Notes: a model not told the origin generated them from the sequence alone. A stretch of DNA of 7,400 nt from Betaproteobacteria bacterium SG8_40 (GCA_001304425.1 LJTS01000216.1:1-7400); one strand, 5' to 3'; positions 1-7,182 are shown, numbered from the stretch's first letter. Made by a program: numbers and translations.

Positions 1-7
1 ACGCTAG

Positions 8-388
8 GTGCTGCGTCACGGCCAGCCGGTAGCTGCGCCCTGCGTTCTCCTGTCCGGCGGCGAGACAACCGTGACCGTGCGTGGCTCCGGGCGCGGCGGG
101 CGCAACGCCGAGTTCCTGCTGGCGCTGGGGATAGCGCTCGATGGCGCAGAGCGCGTCTGGGCATTCGCAGGCGACACCGACGGCATCGATGGCACCGAAA
201 ACAATGCCGGGGCGATTGTCGGCCCTGATACGTTGCGGCGCGCGAGAGAACTGGGGATGGACGCGAAAAGCATGCTTGCCGATAATGACGGCTACAGCTT
301 CTTCCGCAGCCTGGGCGATCTGGTGATTACCGGGCCGACCATGACCAATGTCAACGATTTCCGCGCAATACTGATCGGCGCGCAGTGA
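8..388 (+). CDS. ttuD: Glycerate 2-kinase, MOFRL family, C-terminal part (partial or interrupted)
   Basis: The product is the C-terminal domain of a MOFRL-family glycerate kinase (TtuD/GckA type, often labelled hydroxypyruvate reductase), which phosphorylates D-glycerate to 2-phosphoglycerate in the cytoplasm. Family motifs seen, numbering from the GTG at 8: SGGETTVTV (16-24), GRGGRNAEF (28-36), AGDTDGIDG (54-62) and the closing TGPTMTNVND (108-117). Full-length members are roughly 420-450 residues, so only about the last 30% is visible. The codon just before the GTG is TAG (5-7), so the frame is not open to the window edge. The GTG at 8 lies inside the domain and is unlikely to be a genuine start; a nonsense change or base error in a longer gene is more likely. 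It lies 49 bases upstream of glcD on the same strand, with no terminator between, which fits co-transcription. The family call is secure; the symbol is the common one for the family and is less certain. Confidence 0.85.
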   Translation: MLRHGQPVAAPCVLLSGGETTVTVRGSGRGGRNAEFLLALGIALDGAERVWAFAGDTDGIDGTENNAGAIVGPDTLRRARELGMDAKSMLADNDGYSFFRSLGDLVITGPTMTNVNDFRAILIGAQ

Positions 389-428
389 TCGGGCCGCAAC
401 GCGCACGCACCTGACGCAGCACAACCAC

Positions 429-432
429 AGGA
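429..432 (+). promoter_or_regulatory. Ribosome binding site of glcD
   Basis: AGGA lies five bases before the ATG at 438. It supports this ATG as the glcD start. The 389-437 gap holds no convincing promoter or terminator. Confidence 0.5.
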
Positions 433-437
433 CGAAC

Positions 438-1937
438 ATGGGCAAACCCGACGACTTCCCGGCCGAAACGGTCAAACCGCTGATTTCCAAAGCGGAGCTG
501 GTGGAGCGCCTGCTCGCCGTGCTGCCCACGGAATCGCTGCTGCACGACCGCGAAGAGCTCAAGCCATTCGAGTGCGACGGGCTGAGCGCCTACCGGCAAA
601 TACCCCTCGCGGTGGCGCTGCCGGAAACCGAGGGACAGATCCGCGCTGTGCTGAAGATCTGTCACGAAGGGCGCGTGCCGGTTGTGTTCCGCGGCGCCGG
701 AACCGGGCTATCGGGGGGCGCCCTGCCGTACGAACACGGCCTGCTACTCGGTTTGTCCAAACTGAAGCGTATCCTCGAGGTCGATCCGCAGGCGCGCATG
801 GCGCGCGTGCAGCCGGGCGTGCGCAACGCGGCAATCTCGGAGGCGGCAGCACCCCACGGCTTGTATTACGCACCTGACCCATCGAGCCAGATTGCCTGTT
901 CGATCGGCGGCAACGTCGCCGAGAACTCGGGCGGGGTGCATTGCCTGAAATACGGCCTGACAGTAAACAACATCATGAAGGTGCGCTTCGTCACGATTGA
1001 CGGCGAATTGCTCGAAATCGGCAGTGACGGGCTCGACTCGCCAGGTTATGACCTGCTCGCGCTGATCACCGGGTCCGAAGGCTTGCTCGGCGTCGTTACC
1101 GAAATTACCGTCAAGTTGCTGCCGAGTCCGGTCAAGGCGCAGGTTGTTCTTGCCGCTTTCGACGACGTCGCCAAGGCGGGCCAGGCTGTCGCCGACATCA
1201 TCGGGGCGCGCATCATCCCGGCGGGACTTGAGATGATGGACAAGAAGGCAACCGGCGCGGTCGAGCAATTCATCGGCGCCGGCTACCCGCTCGACGCCGC
1301 GGCGATCCTGCTGTGCGAATCCGACGGGACGGAAGAAGAGGTTGCCAGCGAAGTCGCACGCATGACGGAAGTGCTGAAAGCCGCGGGCGCAACCCAGGTG
1401 CGCGTTTCAAGCAATGAAGCCGAACGGCTCAAGTTCTGGGCGGGACGCAAGTCGGCATTCCCCGCCGTGGGGCGCATCCTGCCGGATTACTTCTGCATGG
1501 ACGGAACGATTCCGCGCAAGCAGCTTCCGAAGGTGCTCAAGCGAATCTCCGAACTCGAAGAAACCTTCAATCTGCAGTGTGCCAACGTATTTCATGCCGG
1601 CGACGGCAACCTCCACCCGCTGATCATGTTCGACGCCAATGACGAGGATCAGCTCCACCGCGCTGAGAAATACGGCGCTGCGATTCTCGAACTGTGCGTC
1701 GAGGTCGGCGGCACCATCACCGGCGAGCATGGCGTTGGCATCGAGAAGATCAATCAGATGTGTGTCCAGTTCCGGACCGCCGAATTGAACACCTTCCACG
1801 CCATCAAGCACGTTTTCGACGAACACGGACTGCTCAATCCGGGCAAGGCGGTGCCGACGCTTCAGCGTTGCGCCGAGTTCGGTGCCATGCACGTGCACCG
1901 GGGCGAGGAGAAATTTCCCGACCTGCCGCGATTCTGA
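438..1937 (+). CDS. glcD: Glycolate oxidase subunit GlcD (FAD-linked)
   Basis: GlcD is the flavin-binding catalytic subunit of the three-part glycolate oxidase GlcDEF, which oxidises glycolate (and often D-lactate) to glyoxylate and passes electrons to the respiratory chain. The 499-residue length matches the family. The PCMH-type FAD-binding domain covers about residues 55-230, with FRGAGTGLSGG at 84-94 and the SIGGNVAENSGG segment at 155-166. The C-terminal FAD-oxidase domain covers about 230-470 and contains HAGDGNLHP (386-394), GEHGVG (429-434) and NPGKAVP (467-473). The remaining tail, ending in FPDLPRF, resembles that of proteobacterial GlcD proteins. No signal peptide or membrane segment is visible, so it is expected at the cytoplasmic side of the membrane with its partners. 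D-lactate dehydrogenases share this fold, but the glcE and glcF neighbours settle the assignment. Confidence 0.96.
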   Translation: MGKPDDFPAETVKPLISKAELVERLLAVLPTESLLHDREELKPFECDGLSAYRQIPLAVALPETEGQIRAVLKICHEGRVPVVFRGAGTGLSGGALPYEHGLLLGLSKLKRILEVDPQARMARVQPGVRNAAISEAAAPHGLYYAPDPSSQIACSIGGNVAENSGGVHCLKYGLTVNNIMKVRFVTIDGELLEIGSDGLDSPGYDLLALITGSEGLLGVVTEITVKLLPSPVKAQVVLAAFDDVAKAGQAVADIIGARIIPAGLEMMDKKATGAVEQFIGAGYPLDAAAILLCESDGTEEEVASEVARMTEVLKAAGATQVRVSSNEAERLKFWAGRKSAFPAVGRILPDYFCMDGTIPRKQLPKVLKRISELEETFNLQCANVFHAGDGNLHPLIMFDANDEDQLHRAEKYGAAILELCVEVGGTITGEHGVGIEKINQMCVQFRTAELNTFHAIKHVFDEHGLLNPGKAVPTLQRCAEFGAMHVHRGEEKFPDLPRF

Positions 1938-2187
1938 GCGACGCGTTCAGGCAAGGTAGCGGCACGGATTGAACGAATGAATGAGAACCCCGCCGACAAG
2001 GACGCGGTGCCGCAGCATGATCGGTAACTGCGCAGCGAAGCGGCGAATTGTAGTTACGGCTTTCCGGTTGCGGTAACAACGCGACAGGTTTTCCCGAGAC
2101 GCCACGGTTGTTACCTACTATCGGCTTCCCGGCGCCCTGTGGTTGATGTTTACCCACTGGAGCTGACTTTTTGTTTGGTGAACCAGA
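1938..2187 (+). other. Long glcD-glcE intergenic region
   Basis: These 250 bases separate two genes that are normally adjacent or overlapping in glc operons. No credible gene is seen on either strand. A 16-codon ATG frame at 1977-2027 and a 32-codon frame starting at 1981 have no recognisable product. The region is less GC-rich than the genes (33 of 60 bases at 2041-2100) and has four GTAAC/GTTAC motifs in alternating orientation. TACTAT at 2116-2121 could serve as a -10 box, but no acceptable -35 stands at the right distance, so an internal promoter is only possible. No U-tailed hairpin was found, so transcription probably continues from glcD into glcE. Confidence 0.6.
2072..2115. repeat. 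9-bp perfect inverted repeat between glcD and glcE
   Basis: GGTAACAAC at 2072-2080 is matched exactly by its reverse complement GTTGTTACC at 2107-2115, with 26 bases between the arms. A weaker pair lies just upstream: GTAACT at 2024-2029 and AGTTAC at 2052-2057. The arms could bind a dimeric regulator or form a stem-loop in the transcript. No run of T follows the second arm, so it is not a standard terminator. Confidence 0.6.
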
Positions 2188-3237
2188 TTGTCAGAAATCA
2201 TCCAGCAGTTCCAGCAAACCATTGCATCGGCGCAGGCTGAAAAGCGCGCACTGCGCATTCGTGGCGGCGGCTCAAAGGACTTTTACGCAGTGCGGCTCGA
2301 TGGCGATGTCATCGACACGCGAGCGTATAGCGGTATCGTCGAATACGAACCCACCGAACTGGTATTTACCGCGCGGGCGGGCACGCCGCTGCGCGACGTC
2401 GAAGCAACGCTTGCCGAGCAAGGCCAGATGCTGGCCTTCGAGCCGCCGCATTTTGGCACCGAGGCTACGTTTGGCGGCTGCATAGCCGCGGGGTTTTCCG
2501 GGCCCAGGCGCGCCTATCTGGGGTCGGCGCGCGATTTCGTTCTCGGAGTACGGCTGCTGAACAGCGCCGGCGAAGATCTTCGCTTCGGCGGACAGGTGAT
2601 GAAGAACGTCGCCGGCTACGATCTTTCGCGCTTGTTGACGGGTTCTTTTGGCACGCTTGGCCTGATACTCGAAGCCTCGGTCAAGGTGTTGCCGATTCCC
2701 GAAACCGAGCAAACGCTCCGGCTGGAAATGAACGAGACGCAGGCCATCGAGACAATGAACCGGTGCGCCGGGCAGCCGCTGCCGCTTTCGGCAACGTGTT
2801 TCGTGGACAAAAGCCTGTATATCCGGCTGTCGGGGGCAGCCTCGGCAGTAGCAGCCGCGCAAAAGCATCTGGGCGGCGAGCCAGTCGATAGCGGTCCGTT
2901 CTGGCAGTCGGTTCGCGAGCACACGCATCCGTTCTTCGCTGAAACGCAGGCGCAATGGCGCCTATCGATCAAGTCGACAACCGCGCCGCTGGACCTCGGC
3001 CCCACGCTGATCGAGTGGAACGGCAGCCTGCGCTGGATCTCGGGTGACGGCGAACTCGACACGATCAACGGCAGTGCGCGCAACTGCGGCGGCTATGCAA
3101 CCCTGTTCCGCAGAGCCGGGGAAGCCGACGCCATCCAGCGCTTGCAACCCGGCATGCTGGCGTTGCAACGGAAAATCAAACAGGCGATGGACCCGGCAGG
3201 TATTTTTGGTCCCCGGCGTCTGCATGACGGGTTTTGA
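2188..3237 (+). CDS. glcE: Glycolate oxidase subunit GlcE (FAD-binding)
   Basis: GlcE is the second FAD-binding subunit of glycolate oxidase, related to the N-terminal half of GlcD and needed for activity. At 349 residues it is of usual length. The PCMH FAD domain spans about residues 15-170, with RGGGSK (25-30), the GGCIAAGFSGPRR stretch (96-108) and KNVAGYDLSRLL (139-150) followed by TGSFGTLG (151-158). The TTG at 2188 is taken as the start because an in-frame TGA lies at 2179-2181, a GGTGA sequence at 2177-2181 sits six bases before it, and the resulting N-terminus aligns with what I recall of GlcE proteins. The next plausible in-frame start would remove the RGGGSK motif. The C-terminus reads DPAGIFGPRRL, where the related oxidases usually have a form like NPGRL. 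It should act with GlcD and GlcF, although a 250-base gap precedes it. Confidence 0.94.
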   Translation: MSEIIQQFQQTIASAQAEKRALRIRGGGSKDFYAVRLDGDVIDTRAYSGIVEYEPTELVFTARAGTPLRDVEATLAEQGQMLAFEPPHFGTEATFGGCIAAGFSGPRRAYLGSARDFVLGVRLLNSAGEDLRFGGQVMKNVAGYDLSRLLTGSFGTLGLILEASVKVLPIPETEQTLRLEMNETQAIETMNRCAGQPLPLSATCFVDKSLYIRLSGAASAVAAAQKHLGGEPVDSGPFWQSVREHTHPFFAETQAQWRLSIKSTTAPLDLGPTLIEWNGSLRWISGDGELDTINGSARNCGGYATLFRRAGEADAIQRLQPGMLALQRKIKQAMDPAGIFGPRRLHDGF

Positions 3238-3327
3238 TTCCCGGTCACTGCAGCGGAACCGGCGCATGATCTCCACGTACAGAATGGCTGGCATGCGTCA
3301 ACGCCCCGCCCTACCCGAACAGACAAC

Positions 3328-4575
3328 ATGAAAACCAATCTCGCCGAGTCGATTCGCAACACGCCCGAAGGCAAGGAAGCCAACGATATCCTGCGCGCCT
3401 GCGTGCATTGTGGCTTTTGCACCGCCACTTGCCCTACCTACCAGTTGCTTGGAGACGAACTGGACAGCCCGCGCGGCCGGATCTACCTGATCAAGGAAGT
3501 GCTCGAAGGCAACGCCGTCACCGGGAAAACGCAACTGCATCTGGATCGCTGCCTCACCTGCCGGTCCTGCGAAACCACATGCCCGTCGGGCGTGCGCTAC
3601 GGGCGGCTGGTTGACATCGGCCGCGGCATCGTCGAACGACACGTCAAGCGTGCACCCGCAGACGCCGCCAGGCGCGCTCTTCTGAACAAGGTTGTCCCGA
3701 ATCAGACCGTATTCAAACCGCTGCTCAGGCTCGGCCAGGCGTTCCGGCCACTCCTGCCCGGCTCATTGCGCGCGAAGGTTCCAGCGACAGCCGCGCGCAA
3801 CACGGAATGGCCGTCCGTCCGGCACGCGCGCAAGATGCTCGTCCTCGACGGCTGCGTGCAACCCGTGCTTGCGCCCGACATCAATGCCGCAACGGCGCGG
3901 GTACTGGACCGAATCGGCATTTCTCTGGTCAAGGCACCCTCCGCCACCTGCTGCGGCGCCGTCACCTTTCACCTGAACCGGCAACACGAAGCGCTGGATT
4001 ACATGCGGCGCAACATCGACGCCTGGTGGCCGTTCATCGAGGAAGGCGCCGAAGCCATCGTGATGACCGCCAGCGGTTGCGGCACCATGGTGGCAGAGTA
4101 TGGCCACCTGCTTGCCGACGATCCCGCCTACGCGGCCAAGGCAAAGCGCGTCACGGAACTTTCGCGCGACATCAGCGAAATCATCACCGGGCAAACAGAA
4201 AGCCTCGGGCAAGCGCTTGGCGCCACACCCGCGTTCGATGGCGGAAGCAAACCGCGCGTTGCGTTTCATTCGCCGTGTTCGCTGCAGCACGGGCAGCAGA
4301 TTCGCGGCAAGGTCGAAGCACTGCTGGAAATGTCAGGTTACCAACTGACCACCGTGGCCGACTCGCACTTGTGCTGCGGATCGGCAGGGACGTACTCGAT
4401 ACTTCAGGAAGCGCTTTCAAAGCGCTTGCTGAAAAACAAGGTAACAGCGCTTGAGGCCGGCCAGCCGGTCGCCATCGCCACGGCCAACATTGGTTGTCTG
4501 ACGCACATTCAGGGTGGAACCGGACTACCGGTGAGGCACTGGATCGAACTGTTGGACGAACGGTTGACTGTGTAG
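3328..4575 (+). CDS. glcF: Glycolate oxidase iron-sulfur subunit GlcF
   Basis: GlcF is the iron-sulfur electron-transfer subunit of glycolate oxidase and carries electrons from the flavin subunits towards the quinone pool. The 415-residue length is typical. Two ferredoxin-type 4Fe-4S motifs are intact: Cys25, 28, 31, 35 and Cys75, 78, 81, 85. Two cysteine-rich CCG domains follow. The first has Cys176, the Cys208-Cys209-Gly pair and Cys251; the second has Cys317, Cys349-Cys350-Gly and Cys390. This is the layout shared with GlpC and heterodisulfide reductase subunit D. No transmembrane segment is evident. The ATG at 3328 gives the standard N-terminus a short distance before the first cluster, although no strong Shine-Dalgarno sequence precedes it. 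The 90 bases after glcE show no terminator, so co-transcription with glcE is likely. Confidence 0.96.
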   Translation: MKTNLAESIRNTPEGKEANDILRACVHCGFCTATCPTYQLLGDELDSPRGRIYLIKEVLEGNAVTGKTQLHLDRCLTCRSCETTCPSGVRYGRLVDIGRGIVERHVKRAPADAARRALLNKVVPNQTVFKPLLRLGQAFRPLLPGSLRAKVPATAARNTEWPSVRHARKMLVLDGCVQPVLAPDINAATARVLDRIGISLVKAPSATCCGAVTFHLNRQHEALDYMRRNIDAWWPFIEEGAEAIVMTASGCGTMVAEYGHLLADDPAYAAKAKRVTELSRDISEIITGQTESLGQALGATPAFDGGSKPRVAFHSPCSLQHGQQIRGKVEALLEMSGYQLTTVADSHLCCGSAGTYSILQEALSKRLLKNKVTALEAGQPVAIATANIGCLTHIQGGTGLPVRHWIELLDERLTV

Positions 4576-4602
4576 CTGCGCTGTTTACGAAGACACTCAA
4601 AC

Positions 4603-4609
4603 AGGAGGA
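4603..4609 (+). promoter_or_regulatory. Strong Shine-Dalgarno sequence of the SDR gene
   Basis: AGGAGGA lies six bases before the ATG at 4616. It is the best ribosome binding site in the window and contrasts with the weak sites of glcE and glcF, which suggests high translation of the dehydrogenase relative to the oxidase subunits. Confidence 0.8.
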
Positions 4610-4615
4610 ACAACA

Positions 4616-5371
4616 ATGTCGAAAACAGTATTGATTACGGGTGCCACTTCCGGATTCGGGAAGGCGTCGGTTCACCGCTTTGCCAACTCCGGCTGGCGCG
4701 TCATTGCAACCGGGCGCCGCGCCGAACGGCTGCAGGAACTGGTCAACGAACTCGGTGCCGACAAGGTCCACCCGGCTGCCTTCGACATTTGCGATCCGGC
4801 CGCGATGGACAATGCCCTGGCGAAGCTGCCGGCCCCGTTCAAGAATGTCGATCTGCTGATCAATAATGCGGGCCTCGCGCTCGGCACGGCGCCCGCACAG
4901 GAATCCGATCTCGACCAATGGAACACCATGATCGACACCAATGTGCGCGCCCTGATCACGCTTACGCACAAATTGCTGCCCGGCCTGATCAAACGCAAAG
5001 GCGCAATCATCAATATCAGCTCGGTGGCGGCCAGCTATCCGTATCCGGGCGGTAACGTCTACGGCGGAACAAAAGCGTTCGTCGTTCAGTTTTCGCTGGG
5101 ACTGCGCTCCGATCTCCACGGCACCGGCGTCCGCGTGACCAGCGTGGAACCCGGCATGGCCGAGACGGAATTCACACTGGTTCGCACAAAAGGCAATCAG
5201 GAAGCCTCCGACAAGCTCTACAAGGGCGCAAACCCGATGACGGGCGAGGATATCGCCGATACCTTGCTCTGGATTGCCAGCCTGCCGGCCCACATGAACA
5301 TCAATCGCATCGAATTGATGCCGGTGAACCAGTCCTTCAGCCCCTTCCAGGTCTATCGCGTCGGGAATTAG
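4616..5371 (+). CDS. ydfG: YdfG-type NADP-dependent 3-hydroxyacid dehydrogenase (SDR)
   Basis: This is a classical short-chain dehydrogenase/reductase of 251 residues. The nucleotide-binding motif TGATSGFG is at 8-15, NNAG at 83-86, and the catalytic residues are Ser136, Tyr149 and Lys153 (YGGTK). GRR at 33-35 after the second strand favours NADP(H). The C-terminal segment LPAHMNIN (223-230) followed by ELMPVNQS (233-240) is characteristic of E. coli YdfG and its relatives, which oxidise L-allo-threonine, serine and 3-hydroxy acids and reduce malonic semialdehyde. The substrate in this organism cannot be read from sequence. The gene is 40 bases downstream of glcF with no terminator between, so it is probably the last gene of the glc transcript. 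A role in handling a C3 semialdehyde near glycolate metabolism is inference. The subfamily call is strong; the symbol is by analogy. Confidence 0.9.
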   Translation: MSKTVLITGATSGFGKASVHRFANSGWRVIATGRRAERLQELVNELGADKVHPAAFDICDPAAMDNALAKLPAPFKNVDLLINNAGLALGTAPAQESDLDQWNTMIDTNVRALITLTHKLLPGLIKRKGAIINISSVAASYPYPGGNVYGGTKAFVVQFSLGLRSDLHGTGVRVTSVEPGMAETEFTLVRTKGNQEASDKLYKGANPMTGEDIADTLLWIASLPAHMNINRIELMPVNQSFSPFQVYRVGN

Positions 5372-5416
5372 CGCCGCATTCGCGGGCACGCCCCCGACGG
5401 CCGGCGAGGGCTGCGC

Positions 5417-5444
5417 TTGGGCCGGCGGCCGAGCCGTGTAAAAT
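5417..5444 (+). promoter_or_regulatory. Candidate sigma-70 promoter for the SRPBCC gene
   Basis: TTGGGC at 5417-5422 and TAAAAT at 5439-5444 are separated by 16 bases. The -10 matches TATAAT at five of six positions; the -35 matches TTGACA only at TTG. Transcription would begin near 5451, leaving a leader of about 60 bases before the GTG at 5514. The surrounding DNA is very GC-rich, so this AT-rich hexamer stands out. Confidence 0.5.
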
Positions 5445-5513
5445 AGCCGGCGTGCCGATACGGCCGCCTCAGGCTGGCGTTCCCGCAGTCCCGCAATTTC
5501 GGGGGAAGAATCT

Positions 5514-5984
5514 GTGCGACGTATGGCGGCTCAGGCCGAAAACACCCTGAATTCCTACGCTTCGATGCGGATCAACTCGACGGCGTCGAGCGTATGGGAA
5601 GTGGTCAAGGATTTTGACGGCCTGGAGAACTGGCTTCCGGTATTCTCGGCAGCCGACTACAAATCCGGCGGTAACAACGAGGTAGGCGCGGTTCGCACCC
5701 TGACCATCAAGGATGGCCCAAGCTTCGATGAAGTGCTGATTGCGTGGGACGCGCAGGAGCGCACGTATACCTATCAGGTCATCGACCCGGCCCCGCTTCC
5801 GGTCAAGAGTTACGAGTCAACATTGACGGTCACACAGCTCGAGCCTGGAGTCGTCGACATTACCTGGATCAGTGCCTACCAGAACAACTCCAACGGCGAG
5901 ATGACGGACGAAGACGTGATCGCATTCATCAATGGCGTCTACAAGACCGGACTGGAACAAGTCAAGGCAATGACCGCCTACTGA
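5514..5984 (+). CDS. SRPBCC-fold protein (polyketide cyclase/MxaD-like)
   Basis: This is a 156-residue protein of the SRPBCC (START-like, helix-grip) superfamily, which binds hydrophobic ligands. The N-terminal strand and helix (MRINSTASSVWEVVKDF) lead into the typical L-x-x-W-L-P segment, with Leu and Trp near residue 36. A conserved-looking middle portion includes GAVRTLTIKDG and an RTYTYQV strand, and the C-terminus is the long helix expected of the fold (FINGVYKTGLEQVKAM). No signal peptide is visible. The GTG at 5514 is preferred because GGGGGA at 5501-5506 lies seven bases upstream; the in-frame ATG at 5523 is the alternative, with an over-long spacer. The gene stands between its own candidate promoter and a strong terminator, so it is probably a single-gene unit. 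The ligand and role are unknown, and nothing around it gives a specific function. Confidence 0.85.
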   Translation: MRRMAAQAENTLNSYASMRINSTASSVWEVVKDFDGLENWLPVFSAADYKSGGNNEVGAVRTLTIKDGPSFDEVLIAWDAQERTYTYQVIDPAPLPVKSYESTLTVTQLEPGVVDITWISAYQNNSNGEMTDEDVIAFINGVYKTGLEQVKAMTAY

Positions 5985-6033
5985 TTCGCTGTCAAGCTGC
6001 CGGTTGCGCGCATCGGGCAGTCGCAGAATCACG

Positions 6034-6062
6034 AGGGGCCGGCGTCTTCGCCGGCCCTTTTC
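6034..6062 (+). terminator. Intrinsic terminator after the SRPBCC gene
   Basis: A perfect nine-pair GC-rich stem, GGGCCGGCG (6036-6044) with CGCCGGCCC (6049-6057), closes a TCTT loop and is followed by TTTT (6058-6061). G-U and A-T pairs can extend the stem outward. Read on the minus strand there is no T run after the stem, so it should act mainly on the plus-strand gene and not on the convergent hydrolase gene. Confidence 0.88.
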
Positions 6063-6087
6063 GTTCCTGCAGCACTCAATGCGCGCA

Positions 6088-7140
6088 TCATCCGTCGAGG
6101 GCAGCGAGAATCCGCTGGAAGAAGGCGTCCGCAAATGCCGCATCCAGCCAGCGCACGACCAGCACCATCTGCCGTTCGGGTTCGACCCAGGTAAACGACC
6201 CACCGGCGCCAATCGCAAACAGACTGCTTTCCGGTACTGAGGAAAACATTCGCCGCTGGTGGTTACGCCAGACGAGGTATCCGTAGAACGGTGCAATCGC
6301 GCATGGCCTGCACATGCGCGCGATCCAGCCGGCGGAGACCACCTGCTTGCCGCCCGCCCTGCCTTCGTTCAGCAGTAACTGGCCAACCAGCGCCTGGTCA
6401 AAGCTGTTGATCGAGACACCACCGCCCCAGTGGCTGCCACCGGGCACCGATTGCACGCGCCGGCCATTGAGTTCAACCCAGGCGTTGTCGTAGCCTTCCC
6501 AGCGCCAGTCGCGGCTCGCACCGACCGGCTCCATGATGGCTTGCGCAAACACCTCGGGGAGCGGCTGGCCAAACAGATGCATCAGCGCCAGAGAGAACTG
6601 GTTGATACGCACGTCGTTGTATTCCCAGAACGTACCGGGAGACTTCAGCGGTCGCGGTTCGCCTTTCCTGCCCGCTGCAGCGCTGCCCTGAAACGGCAGC
6701 ACCCGGTAGCGGTCAACCTGATCGGGCAAGCCAAAGCACTCACCCTCCCACTCGCTGGTTTGCTGCAGCAAATGCTCCCATGTCACCCTGGCGTTCCTGC
6801 CTTCGTCGAATCCGATCCCCGGCACACGCTCGCAAACCGGCTCGTTTACGTCGGGAAGCAATCCTCGATCATGGGCAATGCCCGCCAGCAGTGCCAGATA
6901 GGTTTTCGCCACGCTGAACGTCAGGTCGGCCCGCGCCGGCTCGCCCCACGACAACACGGTTTCGCCACGGACGACAATCGTGCCGGACACGGGACCGCGC
7001 GCGTGAACCGGCCCCAGCAACCGGTTCCACGGCGGAGGGTCTTCCAGATGAATTCCCCACGGTCCGCTGGTATCCCTGCTCCAGGCCGTCTCGTGCGCCA
7101 CGGCAAACGCTATTGCCTGATCCAGGTCACTCCGACTCAT
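6088..7140 (-). CDS. Serine hydrolase, class C beta-lactamase-like fold
   Basis: This 350-residue protein belongs to the beta-lactamase/DD-peptidase-fold serine hydrolases, in the branch that includes esterases and 6-aminohexanoate-oligomer hydrolase rather than true resistance enzymes. The nucleophile motif SVAK is at 76-79 (Ser76, Lys79), the second active-site Tyr is probably Tyr174 in WEYND, HWGGGVSIN lies at 237-245, and GAGGSFTWVEP at 311-321 stands where the third motif region is expected. No signal peptide is visible, which argues for a cytoplasmic enzyme and against beta-lactamase or peptidase activity on the cell wall. The ATG at 7140 is chosen because GGGA lies seven bases upstream and the product then begins as I recall relatives beginning. 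An upstream in-frame ATG at 7194 would add 18 residues but has no ribosome site and falls in a repeat cluster. The substrate is unknown; an ester, lactone or amide is possible. Confidence 0.88.
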   Translation of the reverse strand: MSRSDLDQAIAFAVAHETAWSRDTSGPWGIHLEDPPPWNRLLGPVHARGPVSGTIVVRGETVLSWGEPARADLTFSVAKTYLALLAGIAHDRGLLPDVNEPVCERVPGIGFDEGRNARVTWEHLLQQTSEWEGECFGLPDQVDRYRVLPFQGSAAAGRKGEPRPLKSPGTFWEYNDVRINQFSLALMHLFGQPLPEVFAQAIMEPVGASRDWRWEGYDNAWVELNGRRVQSVPGGSHWGGGVSINSFDQALVGQLLLNEGRAGGKQVVSAGWIARMCRPCAIAPFYGYLVWRNHQRRMFSSVPESSLFAIGAGGSFTWVEPERQMVLVVRWLDAAFADAFFQRILAALDG

Positions 7141-7182
7141 CGTATTGTCCCAATCGAAAACCGCACGCAGGAGAAACTCCGC

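Noticed and set aside
1977..2079. Short ATG frames of 16 and 32 codons in the glcD-glcE gap
   Set aside because: No ribosome site or recognisable protein features, and lengths expected by chance.
2116..2121. TACTAT as the -10 box of an internal glcE promoter
   Set aside because: Only four of six bases match, and no -35-like hexamer lies 15-19 bases upstream.
1834..2157. 107-codon minus-strand frame across the end of glcD and the gap
   Set aside because: Mostly antisense to glcD or low-complexity Arg/Pro/Ala-rich sequence typical of a GC-rich shadow frame; no family resemblance.
4184..5389. Long minus-strand frame of 401 codons opposite glcF and the SDR gene
   Set aside because: It is antisense to two clear protein families, and its translation shows no domain. 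Long antisense frames are common in high-GC DNA.
5399..5426. GGCCGGC/GCCGGC hairpin after the SDR gene as a terminator
   Set aside because: GCCGGC is self-complementary and frequent here; the loop is 15 bases and no T run follows, so termination is not supported.
6088..7140. Serine hydrolase as an antibiotic-resistance beta-lactamase
   Set aside because: No signal peptide, no KTG triad and YND in place of YxN; it fits the cytoplasmic esterase/amidase branch of the fold.
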